The notes beneath the pieces are model-generated. The model searched no databases. It had not been told where the DNA came from and worked only from the letters and a program-made list of their open reading frames with translations. Positions 54,298-63,372 of a stretch of DNA of 64,000 nt are shown here, one piece after another (position 1 is the first letter of the stretch; each line of letters starts with the position of its first letter). The DNA lies in the NCBI RefSeq assembly GCF_024498195.1, contig NZ_CP101824.1, forward strand, positions 2,418,001 through 2,482,000, in the 5' to 3' direction. This stretch comes from Halovivax cerinus. GTDB taxonomy: Archaea; Halobacteriota; Halobacteria; Halobacteriales; Natrialbaceae. The position numbers and the translations under genes are program-made.

Positions 54298-56526
54298 TTA
54301 TTGGAAGCCGATGCGACTGCCGCGGCGGCCGCCGGTCGGGGCGGTCGTGGTGCCGCCACGGAACTGGTCTTCGATGCCCTCGTAGTACTCCAGGATGTCC
54401 TCCGTGATCGTCGGACGGACGTTCTCGAGCGCCTGGCGGAAGTGACGCATCTCGACGACCTCGGCGCCGTCGTCCTCGCGGAGGGCCTCGATGGCTGCCT
54501 CGCGGCCGATCGATTCGAGGTCGGAGCCGACGTAGCCGTCCGTGATCTCGGCGATCTCGCGCAGACTGACGTCCGCGGCCAGCGGCGTGTCCTCGGTGTG
54601 GATCTCGAGGATGCGCTCGCGTCCGTCGGTGTCCGGTTCGCCGATCATGACGAGGCGGTCGAAGCGGCCGGATCGGAGCAGCGCGGGATCGATCATGTCG
54701 GGGCGGTTGGTCGCGCCGACGACCATCACGTCGCCCATGTCTTCCAGCCCGTCGAGTTCGGTTAGCAGCTGGTTGACGACGCGCTCGGAGACGTTCGAAC
54801 CGACCTCGCCGCCCCGGCCCGGCGCCAGTGCGTCGAGCTCGTCGAAGAAGATCACGGTCGGCGACACCTGTCGTGCCTTGCGGAAGGTCTGGCGGATCGC
54901 CTTCTCCGACTCGCCGACCCACTTCGAGAGCAGTTGCGGACCGCGCACGGAGATGAAGTTTGCGTTAGTCTCGTTGGCGACGGCTTTCGCCATGAGCGTC
55001 TTGCCGGTCCCCGGCGGGCCGTACAGCAGGACGCCAGCCGGCGGGTCGATACCCAGGCGGCCGAACTTCTCGGGGCTGTTGAGGGGCCACTCGACCGACT
55101 CCTTCACCTTTTCTTTGGCCTCGTGGAGGCCCCCGACGTCGTCCCAGGAGACTTTCGGGAGCTCGACCAGCACTTCGCGCATCGCCGAGGGTTCGACCTC
55201 GTTCAACGCACCGGCGAAGTCGTCACGCTTGACGATCATCCGGTCGATGAGGCTCGGCGGGATGTCCTCTTCGTCCAGGTCGATCTCCGGCAGGTAGCGA
55301 CGCAGTGCCTTCATCGCGGCTTCCTTGGTGAGGCTCTCGATGTCGGCGCCGACGAAGCCGTGCGTGTCGTCGGCCAATCGCGAGAGGTTGACGTCGTCGG
55401 AAAGCGGCATGCCGCGCGTGTGGATCTGGAGGATCTCCTCGCGGCCGGTCTCGTCGGGGACGCCGATCTCGATCTCGCGGTCGAACCGCCCCGGCCGTCT
55501 GAGGGCGGGGTCGACGCTGTCGACCCGGTTGGTCGCCGCGATGACGATGACCTGGCCGCGGGATTCGAGGCCGTCCATCATCGTCAGTAGCTGGGCGACG
55601 ACGCGGCGTTCGACCTCGCCAGTGACGTCCTCGCGCTTGGGCGCGATGGAGTCGAGTTCGTCGATGAAGATGATCGCTGGCGACTCCTCACTCGCGTCCT
55701 CGAAGATCTCCCTGAGTTGCTGTTCGGATTCACCGTAGTACTTCGAGATGATCTCCGGGCCAGCGATCGAGAAGAACGAGGCCGACGTCTCGTTGGCGAC
55801 GGCCTTCGCGAGTAGCGTCTTCCCGGTCCCTGGCGGTCCGTGTAAGAGCACACCCTGAGGCGGCTCGATGCCAAGCTTCTTGAAGATCTGTGGGTGCTTC
55901 ATCGGGAGTTCCACCATCTCGCGGACCCGCTGAATCTCGTTTTGCAGGCCGCCGATGTCTTCGTACGTGATGCCGCCCCCGGTCTTCTCGAAGCCGGAGA
56001 TGGGCTCTTCGCGGAGTTCGACGTCCGTGTCCTCTGTGATGAGGACGACGCCGTCGGGCTCGGTCTCGACCGAGATCAGTGGGATCGCCTGTCCGGGCGA
56101 GCGCATGAACGGGTGGTTCGTCGAGCTCATCACGGGGACGATGTCGCGCTCGACGACTGGCCGCTTCAAGATCTGTCGTTTGACCATCCCTGCGGCGTCG
56201 GAACCGAACTGTACCGACGCCTCTTCCGGGGGCGCGAGGACGAGCGAGTCCGCCTTCGTCGCCTCCGCCTTTCGGATCGTCACGCGCTCGCCGATGCCGA
56301 CCTCGGCGTTCTGGCGCGTGAAACCGTCGATGCGGACGGTATCCGTGTTCCAGTCCTGTCGGTCGGCCCGCCAGACCTTGGCCGCGGTCGTGTTGGCCCC
56401 CTCGATCTCGATGATGTCTCCGGGACTCAGCTTCAGATGCAACAGCGTATCTGGATCGAGACGGGCGATTCCTCGACCCGAGTCGTTCGGATACGCTTTT
56501 GCGACCTCCAGTTGCACTTCGTTCAT
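54298..56526 (-). CDS. cdc48: Cdc48/VAT-type AAA ATPase
   Basis: 742 residues. Residues 1-180 form the double-psi barrel and Cdc48 N-domain; D1 has Walker A GPPGTGKT (about residue 225) with Walker [11 protein letters not shown]2 has Walker A GPPGTGKT (about residue 500) with Walker [10 protein letters not shown], both with the arginine-finger region [16 protein letters not shown]. The aromatic pore loops are KYYGES and KWVGES. The hexamer unfolds proteins for the proteasome. The C-terminal tail is glycine-rich ([13 protein letters not shown]). Length is normal. Confidence 0.95.
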   Translation of the reverse strand: MNEVQLEVAKAYPNDSGRGIARLDPDTLLHLKLSPGDIIEIEGANTTAAKVWRADRQDWNTDTVRIDGFTRQNAEVGIGERVTIRKAEATKADSLVLAPPEEASVQFGSDAAGMVKRQILKRPVVERDIVPVMSSTNHPFMRSPGQAIPLISVETEPDGVVLITEDTDVELREEPISGFEKTGGGITYEDIGGLQNEIQRVREMVELPMKHPQIFKKLGIEPPQGVLLHGPPGTGKTLLAKAVANETSASFFSIAGPEIISKYYGESEQQLREIFEDASEESPAIIFIDELDSIAPKREDVTGEVERRVVAQLLTMMDGLESRGQVIVIAATNRVDSVDPALRRPGRFDREIEIGVPDETGREEILQIHTRGMPLSDDVNLSRLADDTHGFVGADIESLTKEAAMKALRRYLPEIDLDEEDIPPSLIDRMIVKRDDFAGALNEVEPSAMREVLVELPKVSWDDVGGLHEAKEKVKESVEWPLNSPEKFGRLGIDPPAGVLLYGPPGTGKTLMAKAVANETNANFISVRGPQLLSKWVGESEKAIRQTFRKARQVSPTVIFFDELDALAPGRGGEVGSNVSERVVNQLLTELDGLEDMGDVMVVGATNRPDMIDPALLRSGRFDRLVMIGEPDTDGRERILEIHTEDTPLAADVSLREIAEITDGYVGSDLESIGREAAIEALREDDGAEVVEMRHFRQALENVRPTITEDILEYYEGIEDQFRGGTTTAPTGGRRGSRIGFQ

Positions 56527-57256
56527 GGGTAGTGGTGGGCGACGTTGCCGATACTCCGGTTGCTCGCCGGATAGCTCTTTTGCTCACGATGCCACGGGTT
56601 GGCGTTCACACGTGGTACCTGGACTCGAACGCCCTTAGGGTTACTGCCATCACGCGTCGATCGGGATCGATCGGATCGTGGGGGGGAACGGGCGATCGAT
56701 TGGCTGGTGATCGGGCGTGGTCGTGCGACGCGGGGGTAGCTGTCGGCGAGTTCGAACGAGGGAGCTGTCGGAAAACTGTCGTCCCGCCTCCGCACGCCAC
56801 TATCGGACGAACGAGTCGATGCGATGGGGCTATCGAACCATCCACCAGGGTCCTTTATATGGTGTCGTGTTATTCTGTCACGTGAATCCTATGGCGCTAT
56901 ACAAAATATTGGCCTGGACGGTCACCCTGGTGGGTGTGCGAACGACACGGTAAACTGGATGTATCCTGCCGTCAGGGCCGTTTCCCGATAGTTCGGAACG
57001 AACCTCTGTTTCCAGACGGGTCGGACTCCTCGGAGTAATCGGCCCATTTCCATCGGATGGTATCCGGCTCTCTTCGAGCCGAATCGATAATCGGGCGAGA
57101 AATCGAGCCAGGTCCGTGAACGCGGACGGGCACCGGTTGGCGTCGCGTGCAGGCGACGGCGGCAGGACGTTCCCATGGGGCAGCGAGATGGATCCGTCCC
57201 TGGAGCCGGGTCGGTCTATCGCCCATCGAGGCGAGTGGCCGTCGTCGGTCGTTCGG
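56527..57256. other. Long intergenic region between cdc48 and the TetR gene
   Basis: 730 bases without a convincing gene. It contains a clear TATA (CTTTATAT, 56853-56860) followed by a tiny frame (56882-56953) and otherwise GC-rich sequence with several open but arginine-rich frames that look like noise. It may hold the cdc48 promoter (minus strand) and an unannotated RNA. No repeat or hairpin stood out. Confidence 0.5.
56853..56860 (+). promoter_or_regulatory. Orphan TATA box in the cdc48-tetR gap
   Basis: CTTTATAT, good archaeal consensus, 22-29 bases before a GTG at 56882 that opens a 23-residue frame. Confidence 0.4.
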
Positions 57257-57877
57257 CTACTCGCGTTCGTATTCGGGCGCAAGGAGACATTCGCGGACGT
57301 ACCGTTCGAATTCGGTCCGCGCGTCGTCCAGTACTTCGTCGTCGCTCGTCACCCGCTGGGTCATCGTGCCGACGAAGGTGAGTTGAAAGAGCGCTGCCGT
57401 CTCCTGTGGATCGACGTCACGAAAGATACCCTGTTCGATGCCCGAACGAATCGTGTGGGCGACGTGTTTTCGGACGAACTGATCGCTTCGGGTGAAGTAG
57501 GATCGAAATTCGTCGTCGTGGGCTGCTTGGGTCCGGAGTTCGAGGATCGCGCGCACGAAGTCGTCCGGTGCGTGGCTGTCGCCGAACACGAACGTCTGGT
57601 CGACGATGTCCTGGATGTGGTCGTCTGCGCCACTGTCCCTGTACACCGGTAACTGCTCTTCGAGCTGGTTCAACATAAACTCGAGAAAGTCGAGTAGCAG
57701 GTCGTCTTTGCTGTCGTAGTGGTGGTACAGTAACGACTTGCTCTTGGAGAACTCGTCACCGATCCGCTGGATCGTCAGGTCCGAGTAGCCGTGCTTCCCG
57801 AGTGCGACGTACGTCGCCCGCATGATCGCCTCTCGGGTGTCGTCCGGATCGTCGAGAAACGACGACGTCTGGTTCAT
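57257..57877 (-). CDS. TetR/AcrR-family repressor
   Basis: 206 residues. The N-terminal HTH is typical: REAIMRATYVALGKHGYSDL, TIQRIGDEFSKSKSLLYHHY, DSKDDLLLDFLE. The C-terminal domain is helical. TetR regulators control exporter genes, and here the divergent neighbour is a large MMPL/RND permease. Two near-identical operator dyads lie one next to each promoter, so it probably represses both itself and the permease until a ligand binds. Confidence 0.9.
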   Translation of the reverse strand: MNQTSSFLDDPDDTREAIMRATYVALGKHGYSDLTIQRIGDEFSKSKSLLYHHYDSKDDLLLDFLEFMLNQLEEQLPVYRDSGADDHIQDIVDQTFVFGDSHAPDDFVRAILELRTQAAHDDEFRSYFTRSDQFVRKHVAHTIRSGIEQGIFRDVDPQETAALFQLTFVGTMTQRVTSDDEVLDDARTEFERYVRECLLAPEYERE

Positions 57878-57951
57878 CGCACCACACGGCCGTTCGCGTG
57901 CCCGGGTCCTGACATCCCACAGTCCATGCTAGTGCCCGTACTCACGCCGGC

Positions 57952-57960
57952 TATAAAAAT
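57952..57960 (-). promoter_or_regulatory. TATA box of tetR
   Basis: Minus-strand ATTTTTATA, about 75-83 bases upstream of the tetR start, directly next to operator 1. Confidence 0.55.
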
Positions 57961-57978
57961 TGATTGAATAGTCAGTCA
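57961..57978. promoter_or_regulatory. TetR operator copy 1
   Basis: TGATTGAATAGTCAGTCA, an imperfect dyad (14 of 18 positions symmetric), abutting the tetR TATA box on its upstream side. It matches operator 2 in 16 of 18 positions. Confidence 0.7.
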
Positions 57979-58121
57979 CCGGGTCGAACCGGGTTGGAGG
58001 CGGGTGGGTCCGGTCGGACCGACGCGATCGACTACGGACGGTCTCCGAGACCGGATTATCCGAGGAGCGTGGCGCTGGGCGCCACATTCCGATTCGCTGC
58101 GGATCGGGTGAAGTGAGAAGG

Positions 58122-58129
58122 TTCTTAAG
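58122..58129 (+). promoter_or_regulatory. TATA-like box of the MMPL permease gene
   Basis: TTCTTAAG just upstream of operator 2, so a bound repressor would block transcription start. Confidence 0.5.
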
Positions 58130-58132
58130 TCC

Positions 58133-58150
58133 TGATTGAATATTCAGTTA
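58133..58150. promoter_or_regulatory. TetR operator copy 2
   Basis: TGATTGAATATTCAGTTA with a perfect central TGAATATTCA palindrome. It lies between the TATA box and the permease gene and covers the expected transcription start. Confidence 0.75.
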
Positions 58151-58213
58151 CAAGATGATCGACGACGCGCGGCCGGTGATCGACGCGGCGACGAACGGGG
58201 GGCGGGGTCTTCC

Positions 58214-61186
58214 ATGAGCTGGGTGGACCGTCTGACAGGGGCGATCATGGGCCACAGCAAGGCCGTGATCGGAATTATGCTGATTCTCACCGTCGTCATG
58301 GGCGCTGGGGCTGGGATGGTCGACCAGACGTCATCGCTCGACGCGTTCCAGAGCGATACGGAGCAATCGCAGGCGCTTACCTACGCCCAGAACAACTTCG
58401 GCGGTGCGGAGCAGAACGGCACGACGGCCCAGGTGATCGTCAGGGGCGACGACGTACTCACGAAGGAGTCGCTCGTCTCACAACTCGAACTCCAGCAGTC
58501 GTTCAGAGACGACGAGACGATCAATCGCACTCTCGCTGACGAGCAACCCTCGATCGGAGTGGCGAATCTCGTCGCGATCACAGCGATTTCCGGTGACCAA
58601 CAGCGCGAGTTGCAGGAGGAGGCCGCCTCGGTCCAGCAGCGTCGGGACGAATTGAACGCGACCGCTGGGGCGCTCAGCACGTCGCTCGATTCCATTCGAG
58701 ACGGCCAGTCGTCGTCGGCGCGAGACGCGTTCGAGACGGCGAACCAGAATTCGCCCGTCGAACTGAACGAATCGCACTACGAGACGTTCGAGCGGGCCGT
58801 CGGGATGCTGCAGAACGCACAGAACCAGACGCAGGTCGAGACGGCGTACCAGGTTGGTACGCAGGGCGTCCTCGAGACCGAGTACGACCAACTGAGCGAA
58901 CGCAGCCAGCGGTTGCGGGACCGGCAGGAAGCCATGCAGAACGGCTCCACGCCGTCACTTGCCGACCAGATCGACGCGATCGAGTCGATGAACGGGTCGA
59001 CGTACGAGCGCACTCTCGACACCGTTCTGAGTGAGGACGAAACGAGTCAGTTGAACGGGCTCGCGTTCATGCCGGTCGAGTACGACGTCGGCTCGACGAG
59101 CGCGAACGCGACGATGCTGCTCGTCACCCACCAGATGGAGGGTGGTGGGGGTGGTGCCCAGACGGGCTCGATGCCGCAGTCGATCGTCGACGCCCAGCTC
59201 GAGATGCGGTCGATAGCGAACGCGGACGACGCCCCCGGAACCGAGGTCATGATCTTCGGTGGCGGTGTCATGACCGAGGAGATCAACAACTCGATGGGTG
59301 ACAGCCTGTCGATCGTCGGCCCACTGGCGCTGTTGTTCGTCGTCCTCGCCCTAATCGTCGCCTACCGAGACGTCCTCGATATACTCCTCGGGGTGTTCGG
59401 TATCGTCGCCGTCCTCGTCTGGACGTTCGGGTTCATGGGCTGGGCGGGGATCAGTTTCAACCAGATCTTCATCGCCGTTCCCGTCTTGCTGATCGGGCTC
59501 TCGATCGACTACGCGATCCACATCTTCATGCGTCACCGCGAACAGCGACACGACGGTGGCGAGTACGGCGAGGAGGACACTCGCGGATCGATGCGGATCG
59601 CCCTGGTCGGCGTCGGCATCGCCCTCGTCTGGGTGACGGCGACGACCGTCATCGGGTTCCTCTCGAACCTCACCAGCCCCGTTCCGCCGATCCAGGACTT
59701 CGGGGTAGTGAGCGCGGCCGGTATCACCGCCGCGTTGCTCATCTTCGGTTCGTTGATCCCGGCGATCAAGGTCGAACTCGACGAGTTCTTCGAGAACCGC
59801 GGGTTCGATCGCAAGAAACGAGCCTTCGGGACCGGAGGCGGCCGATTCAGTCAGGTACTCGGCGTCGGTTCGGCGGCGGCACGACGCGCACCGATCGCCG
59901 TCATCCTGATCGCGCTGCTCGTGAGTGCCGGCGGTGCCTACGGCGCCACGCAGGTCGACACGACCTTCGACCAGGAGGACTTCATCGCCGAGGACCCACC
60001 CGAGTGGACGAAAAACTTGCCGGAACCGTTCAAACCGGCCGAGTACACGATGAAGGAGAACCTGGACTTCGTCAACGAGAATTTCGTCCGCGAGGACGCA
60101 CAGGCGCAGATCGTGGTTCAAGGTGACGGCGTCACGGATCCACAGACGTTACAACGGATTCACGAGGCCGAGCGCGAGGCCGCGAACAACAGCGTCGTTG
60201 CGACGCTCGGGAGCGGTGACGCCGATCTCGAGAGTCCGGTTCGAACGATGCAGGCGGTCGCCGCGGAGAACGAATCGTTCAACGCGACGCTCACCGCGGC
60301 AGACACCAACGGCGACATGGTCCCAGACCAGAACGTCGAGGGTGTCTACGATGCCCTGTTCGCGACTGCGCCCACCGAAGCGTCCAACGTGATCGACCGG
60401 ACCGACGATGGCGAGTACCAGGGCGTCCGGATGGTTATCTCGACGCAGGGGACGGCGGCGATGAGCGACGTCACGGACGAGATGCAACAGATCGCCGACG
60501 ATATCGACGGGACGGCTGGCGTCACCGCGATCGCGACCGGTCAGTCGATCCTCTTCGACATCATCTCGGACCAGTTGATGGACACGGTCATCGAGAGCCT
60601 GCTGATCACGCTCGTGGCCGTCTTCGCGTTCCTCATGCTCACCTACCGGATCACGGAAGGCAGCGCGACCCTCGGTGCGGTCACGCTGATGCCCGTCGTC
60701 TTCAGCGTCTCGTGGATTCTGGGGACGATGTACCTCACCGGAATCCCGTTCAACGTCATGACGGGGATGATCACGAGCCTCACGGTCGGTCTCGGCGTGG
60801 CCTACAGCATCCACGTCAGTGAACGCTACAACTTGGAACTCGAACGGACGGGCTCGGTCTGGGAGGCGATGTCCCGGACGATCACCGGGACAGGCGGCGC
60901 ACTGCTCGGGAGCGCTGCAACGACCGTCGGCGGGTTCGGCGTCCTCGCGTTCGCCATCCTCCCGCCGCTCCAGCAGTTCGGCATCATCACCGGGATGACG
61001 ATCATCTACGCGTTCCTCGCGAGCGTGCTCGTCCTGCCGAGCCTGCTCGTGCTCTGGACGAAGTACCTTGGTCCCGACGACGTCTCGTTCGACGCGGCGG
61101 GCACGAACGTTGCGGCCAGCGACGGCGGACAGGCCGGTTCGGCGGACGTGTCCACCGATGGGCTTCCGTCCGACGAAGACGACTGA
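58214..61186 (+). CDS. MMPL/RND-superfamily membrane permease
   Basis: 990 residues from ATG 58214; the frame begins at a TTG inside the operator, which cannot be the start. Two repeats of a first helix, a large outer domain and five helices. RND hallmarks are LLIGLSIDYAIHIFMRH in the first half and SLTVGLGVAYSIHVSERYN in the second. The outer domains are acidic and asparagine/glutamine-rich, with the coiled-coil stretch QRELQEEAASVQQRRDEL. It probably exports lipids or small hydrophobic compounds. Only the first half keeps the aspartate of the GxxxDY proton-relay motif; the second half has GVAY. Confidence 0.9.
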   Translation: MSWVDRLTGAIMGHSKAVIGIMLILTVVMGAGAGMVDQTSSLDAFQSDTEQSQALTYAQNNFGGAEQNGTTAQVIVRGDDVLTKESLVSQLELQQSFRDDETINRTLADEQPSIGVANLVAITAISGDQQRELQEEAASVQQRRDELNATAGALSTSLDSIRDGQSSSARDAFETANQNSPVELNESHYETFERAVGMLQNAQNQTQVETAYQVGTQGVLETEYDQLSERSQRLRDRQEAMQNGSTPSLADQIDAIESMNGSTYERTLDTVLSEDETSQLNGLAFMPVEYDVGSTSANATMLLVTHQMEGGGGGAQTGSMPQSIVDAQLEMRSIANADDAPGTEVMIFGGGVMTEEINNSMGDSLSIVGPLALLFVVLALIVAYRDVLDILLGVFGIVAVLVWTFGFMGWAGISFNQIFIAVPVLLIGLSIDYAIHIFMRHREQRHDGGEYGEEDTRGSMRIALVGVGIALVWVTATTVIGFLSNLTSPVPPIQDFGVVSAAGITAALLIFGSLIPAIKVELDEFFENRGFDRKKRAFGTGGGRFSQVLGVGSAAARRAPIAVILIALLVSAGGAYGATQVDTTFDQEDFIAEDPPEWTKNLPEPFKPAEYTMKENLDFVNENFVREDAQAQIVVQGDGVTDPQTLQRIHEAEREAANNSVVATLGSGDADLESPVRTMQAVAAENESFNATLTAADTNGDMVPDQNVEGVYDALFATAPTEASNVIDRTDDGEYQGVRMVISTQGTAAMSDVTDEMQQIADDIDGTAGVTAIATGQSILFDIISDQLMDTVIESLLITLVAVFAFLMLTYRITEGSATLGAVTLMPVVFSVSWILGTMYLTGIPFNVMTGMITSLTVGLGVAYSIHVSERYNLELERTGSVWEAMSRTITGTGGALLGSAATTVGGFGVLAFAILPPLQQFGIITGMTIIYAFLASVLVLPSLLVLWTKYLGPDDVSFDAAGTNVAASDGGQAGSADVSTDGLPSDEDD

Positions 61187-61234
61187 GCGGCTCGGCATCG
61201 ACGTCACAGCCGGCTCCAACCGGATCCGCTTCGA

Positions 61235-61258
61235 TCTCTCTCTCTCTCTCTCTCTCTC
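61235..61258 (+). repeat. (TC)12 dinucleotide repeat
   Basis: Twelve uninterrupted TC units between the convergent ends of the MMPL gene (61186) and the gene at 61282. Such long dinucleotide runs are rare in archaea. A pyrimidine-rich tract there would give a U/C-rich RNA end for the permease transcript. Confidence 0.85.
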
Positions 61259-61281
61259 GAGTACCCGTGTTGCGGAGTCGA

Positions 61282-62037
61282 CTACTCCTCGTCACGGTCG
61301 CGACTCGCGTCGCGGTGTGCGGCGAGTGCTTCCTCGATCGTCAACTCGCCAGCGGCGACCTTGCGTGCGAACCGATCGTCTATCGCCCGGTCAGTCTCCC
61401 CCGACTCACGGGAGCGATCCTTGATCGCCTGCAGTTCGCCGGCCGTCGGTTCGATCTCGCGTTCCGTGACCGGCTCTCCCGCCATCCGGGCGATGTTCAC
61501 GGCCGCGATGACGTCGCCCATTCCGCGCGCACCGGTCCCGAGGTACGGTGTCGTCCCGGTCTCGTCGACGAGTTCGACCCGAACGTCGTCGGAAAGGTCG
61601 TTCACCAGCGTACTCCCCTGCAAGCGAGCGCCGTCGCCTATTCTGACGATGGGATCGGTGGCGTCCGCCAGTTCCGCGTCGATCGTCTCGACGGCGTCCG
61701 CGAGCGGCACCTGAAAGGCGGCGACGACTGCGTCGCCGGCGAGGACGACGATCCCCGGTTTTCGGCCGGGATCGACGCCGACGATCGTCCGGCCCGTCGA
61801 TCCGCGGACGATCGCGAGGGCTCGGTCGACGACACGGCGTGGTTCGGTCGGATCGCCGGTAACGACCCGGAGGTCCTCGGTGCCACGCGGAGCGGACCGC
61901 TCGTCGCTGATCACGACCGTCGCTTCGTCTGGGAGGTCGTCGCCGGGCTCGACGGTCGTGAACGTCACGTCCCGCTCTCGAAGGTCCGTGACGACCCCGT
62001 GGTACAGTTCGAAGTCCTCCGTGGCGACGACGATCAC
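61282..62037 (-). CDS. RuvC/RNase H-fold-like archaeal hypothetical protein
   Basis: 251 residues. The middle reads GRTIVGVDPGRKPGIVVLAG, which is the first strand and turn of an RNase H-like (RuvC/ASKHA) fold with the acidic residue in VGVDPG, and VRIGDGARLQGSTLVNDLSD follows. The C-terminal part is helical (AAVNIARMAGEPV; RKVAAGELTIEEALAAHRD). No confirmed activity; it might be a nuclease or a nucleotide-binding protein. An archaeal conserved family is likely. Confidence 0.7.
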   Translation of the reverse strand: MIVVATEDFELYHGVVTDLRERDVTFTTVEPGDDLPDEATVVISDERSAPRGTEDLRVVTGDPTEPRRVVDRALAIVRGSTGRTIVGVDPGRKPGIVVLAGDAVVAAFQVPLADAVETIDAELADATDPIVRIGDGARLQGSTLVNDLSDDVRVELVDETGTTPYLGTGARGMGDVIAAVNIARMAGEPVTEREIEPTAGELQAIKDRSRESGETDRAIDDRFARKVAAGELTIEEALAAHRDASRDRDEE

Positions 62038-62086
62038 GTCGTCGTGTTCGGAACGGACCGGAATAAGTGTGCCTTCGGCCGCGGGA

Positions 62087-62131
62087 ACCGGTCGGCTCGC
62101 ACTTCAGGTGCAGGTACCGGTCGGCTCGCAC
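62087..62131 (+). repeat. Direct repeat of 16 bases, spaced 29 bases apart
   Basis: ACCGGTCGGCTCGCAC occurs at 62087-62102 and 62116-62131 in the short intergenic region (62038-62215) between the RuvC-like gene (divergent) and beta-RFAP synthase. Possible binding site of a regulator shared by the two. Confidence 0.6.
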
Positions 62132-62215
62132 GGACAACCGCGTCCCGTCGATGGCTGCAGACGTTGACGGTGCCGAAATCCCCTTGAGTCGACCGGGCTA
62201 ACCCGCGGTATCGCG

Positions 62216-63232
62216 ATGGTCACCGTCAGCGCTGGCGCCCGATTACACGTCGGGTTTCAGAACCTCTCGCTCGCGCACGAGCGCCTCTACGGTGGAATTG
62301 GTGTCGGCCTCGCCGAACCTCGGGTCCGGGTGTGCGCTGAGCGGGCCGACGACGTCACCGTCTCGGACGAGCGACCGACAGAGTCGGACGATACGGCGAT
62401 CGAATCGACCGAATCGACTCGTCGCTACGCGGAACGAGCGGTCGACGTACTCGACGTCCCCGGCGTCGACGTCCGCGTCGAGACGTCGCTGCCACGCCAC
62501 GTCGGGCTCGGAAGCGGCACGCAGCTCGCGCTGTCGATCTACGCCGCGACCGCGCTGGCCTACGACCTGGAGCCGGCAGTCAGGAGCCACGCCCCATCGG
62601 TGGGTCGCGGTGGTCGGAGCGCCGTCGGCGTAGCGACGTTCGAGGCCGGTGGATTCGTCGTCGACGCGGGTCACCCAACCTCCAGGTTCACCACGGCGCC
62701 GCCCGCGGTCGGTGAGTGGACGGTCCCGCCGGTCGTCGCGCGTCACGAACTGCCCTCGGACTGGCGGTTCGTCGTGGTTGTACCCGACGCCGAACCGGGG
62801 AGAAGCGGCGAGACGGAAGATTCGAGCATCAGGTCCGTCGTCGAGGACGCTTCGCCCGGCGCCGCCGACGAGATCGCCGGGGTACTCACCAGGCGACTCC
62901 TCCCCGCAGCTGCCGCCGGCCGGCTCGACGCGTTCGGCGACGCCGTCGAACGGATCGGACGTCTCAACGGCACCTGGTACGCCGACACGCAGGGTGGCGT
63001 CTTCCGTCCGCCGGCCGGTCGCCTCGTCGATCGCCTCGAGTCCGCGTCGGTCCTGACCGGTATCGGGCAGTCCTCGTGGGGGCCCGCCGTCTACGGGGTG
63101 ACTGACGCTGCGCACGCGAACGAAGCCGTCGATGCGGCCCGTGACACCCTCGCCGGGCTCGATCTGGACGGTTCCGTGTACGTCTCTCCGCCGGCCGCGA
63201 ACGGGTACGTCGTCGAGGACCGACGCGACTGA
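62216..63232 (+). CDS. Beta-ribofuranosylaminobenzene 5'-phosphate synthase family protein
   Basis: 338 residues of the GHMP-like fold. Family patterns: MVTVSAGARLHVGFQNLSLA, LYGGIGVGLAEPRVRV, LPRHVGLGSGTQLALSIY (the glycine-rich GHMP loop), PSVGRGGRSAVGVATFE, and GIGQSSWGPAVYGV. The methanogen enzyme condenses 4-hydroxybenzoate or p-aminobenzoate with PRPP in methanopterin synthesis. Haloarchaea lack methanopterin, so the product here may be a modified folate; mch lies at the other end of the window. A TATA-like CCTTGAGT is about 30 bases upstream. Confidence 0.85.
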   Translation: MVTVSAGARLHVGFQNLSLAHERLYGGIGVGLAEPRVRVCAERADDVTVSDERPTESDDTAIESTESTRRYAERAVDVLDVPGVDVRVETSLPRHVGLGSGTQLALSIYAATALAYDLEPAVRSHAPSVGRGGRSAVGVATFEAGGFVVDAGHPTSRFTTAPPAVGEWTVPPVVARHELPSDWRFVVVVPDAEPGRSGETEDSSIRSVVEDASPGAADEIAGVLTRRLLPAAAAGRLDAFGDAVERIGRLNGTWYADTQGGVFRPPAGRLVDRLESASVLTGIGQSSWGPAVYGVTDAAHANEAVDAARDTLAGLDLDGSVYVSPPAANGYVVEDRRD

Positions 63233-63372
63233 TCGGTTCGTCCGCCGGACCGGGTCGCCGCGATTGGCCGTCCGACTCTGGCGGCCGACCGTCGACGATC
63301 GGGTGGGATCGGACACGGGCGACCGGCGGGTCGTGCCACAACAGCTAACCCGATCGTGTTCGATCACCGGCT

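Larger units (their letters stand above)
57878..58213. promoter_or_regulatory. Divergent promoter region of tetR and the MMPL gene
   Basis: 336 bases that hold two TATA boxes (57952-57960 for tetR; 58122-58129 for the permease) and two copies of an 18-base operator. No gene. Confidence 0.7.

Noticed and set aside
52451-56875. Shared 14-mer GTGTCGTGTTATTC at 52451 and 56862
   Set aside because: Two isolated copies in unrelated upstream regions, without flanking similarity; probably chance or shared promoter composition.
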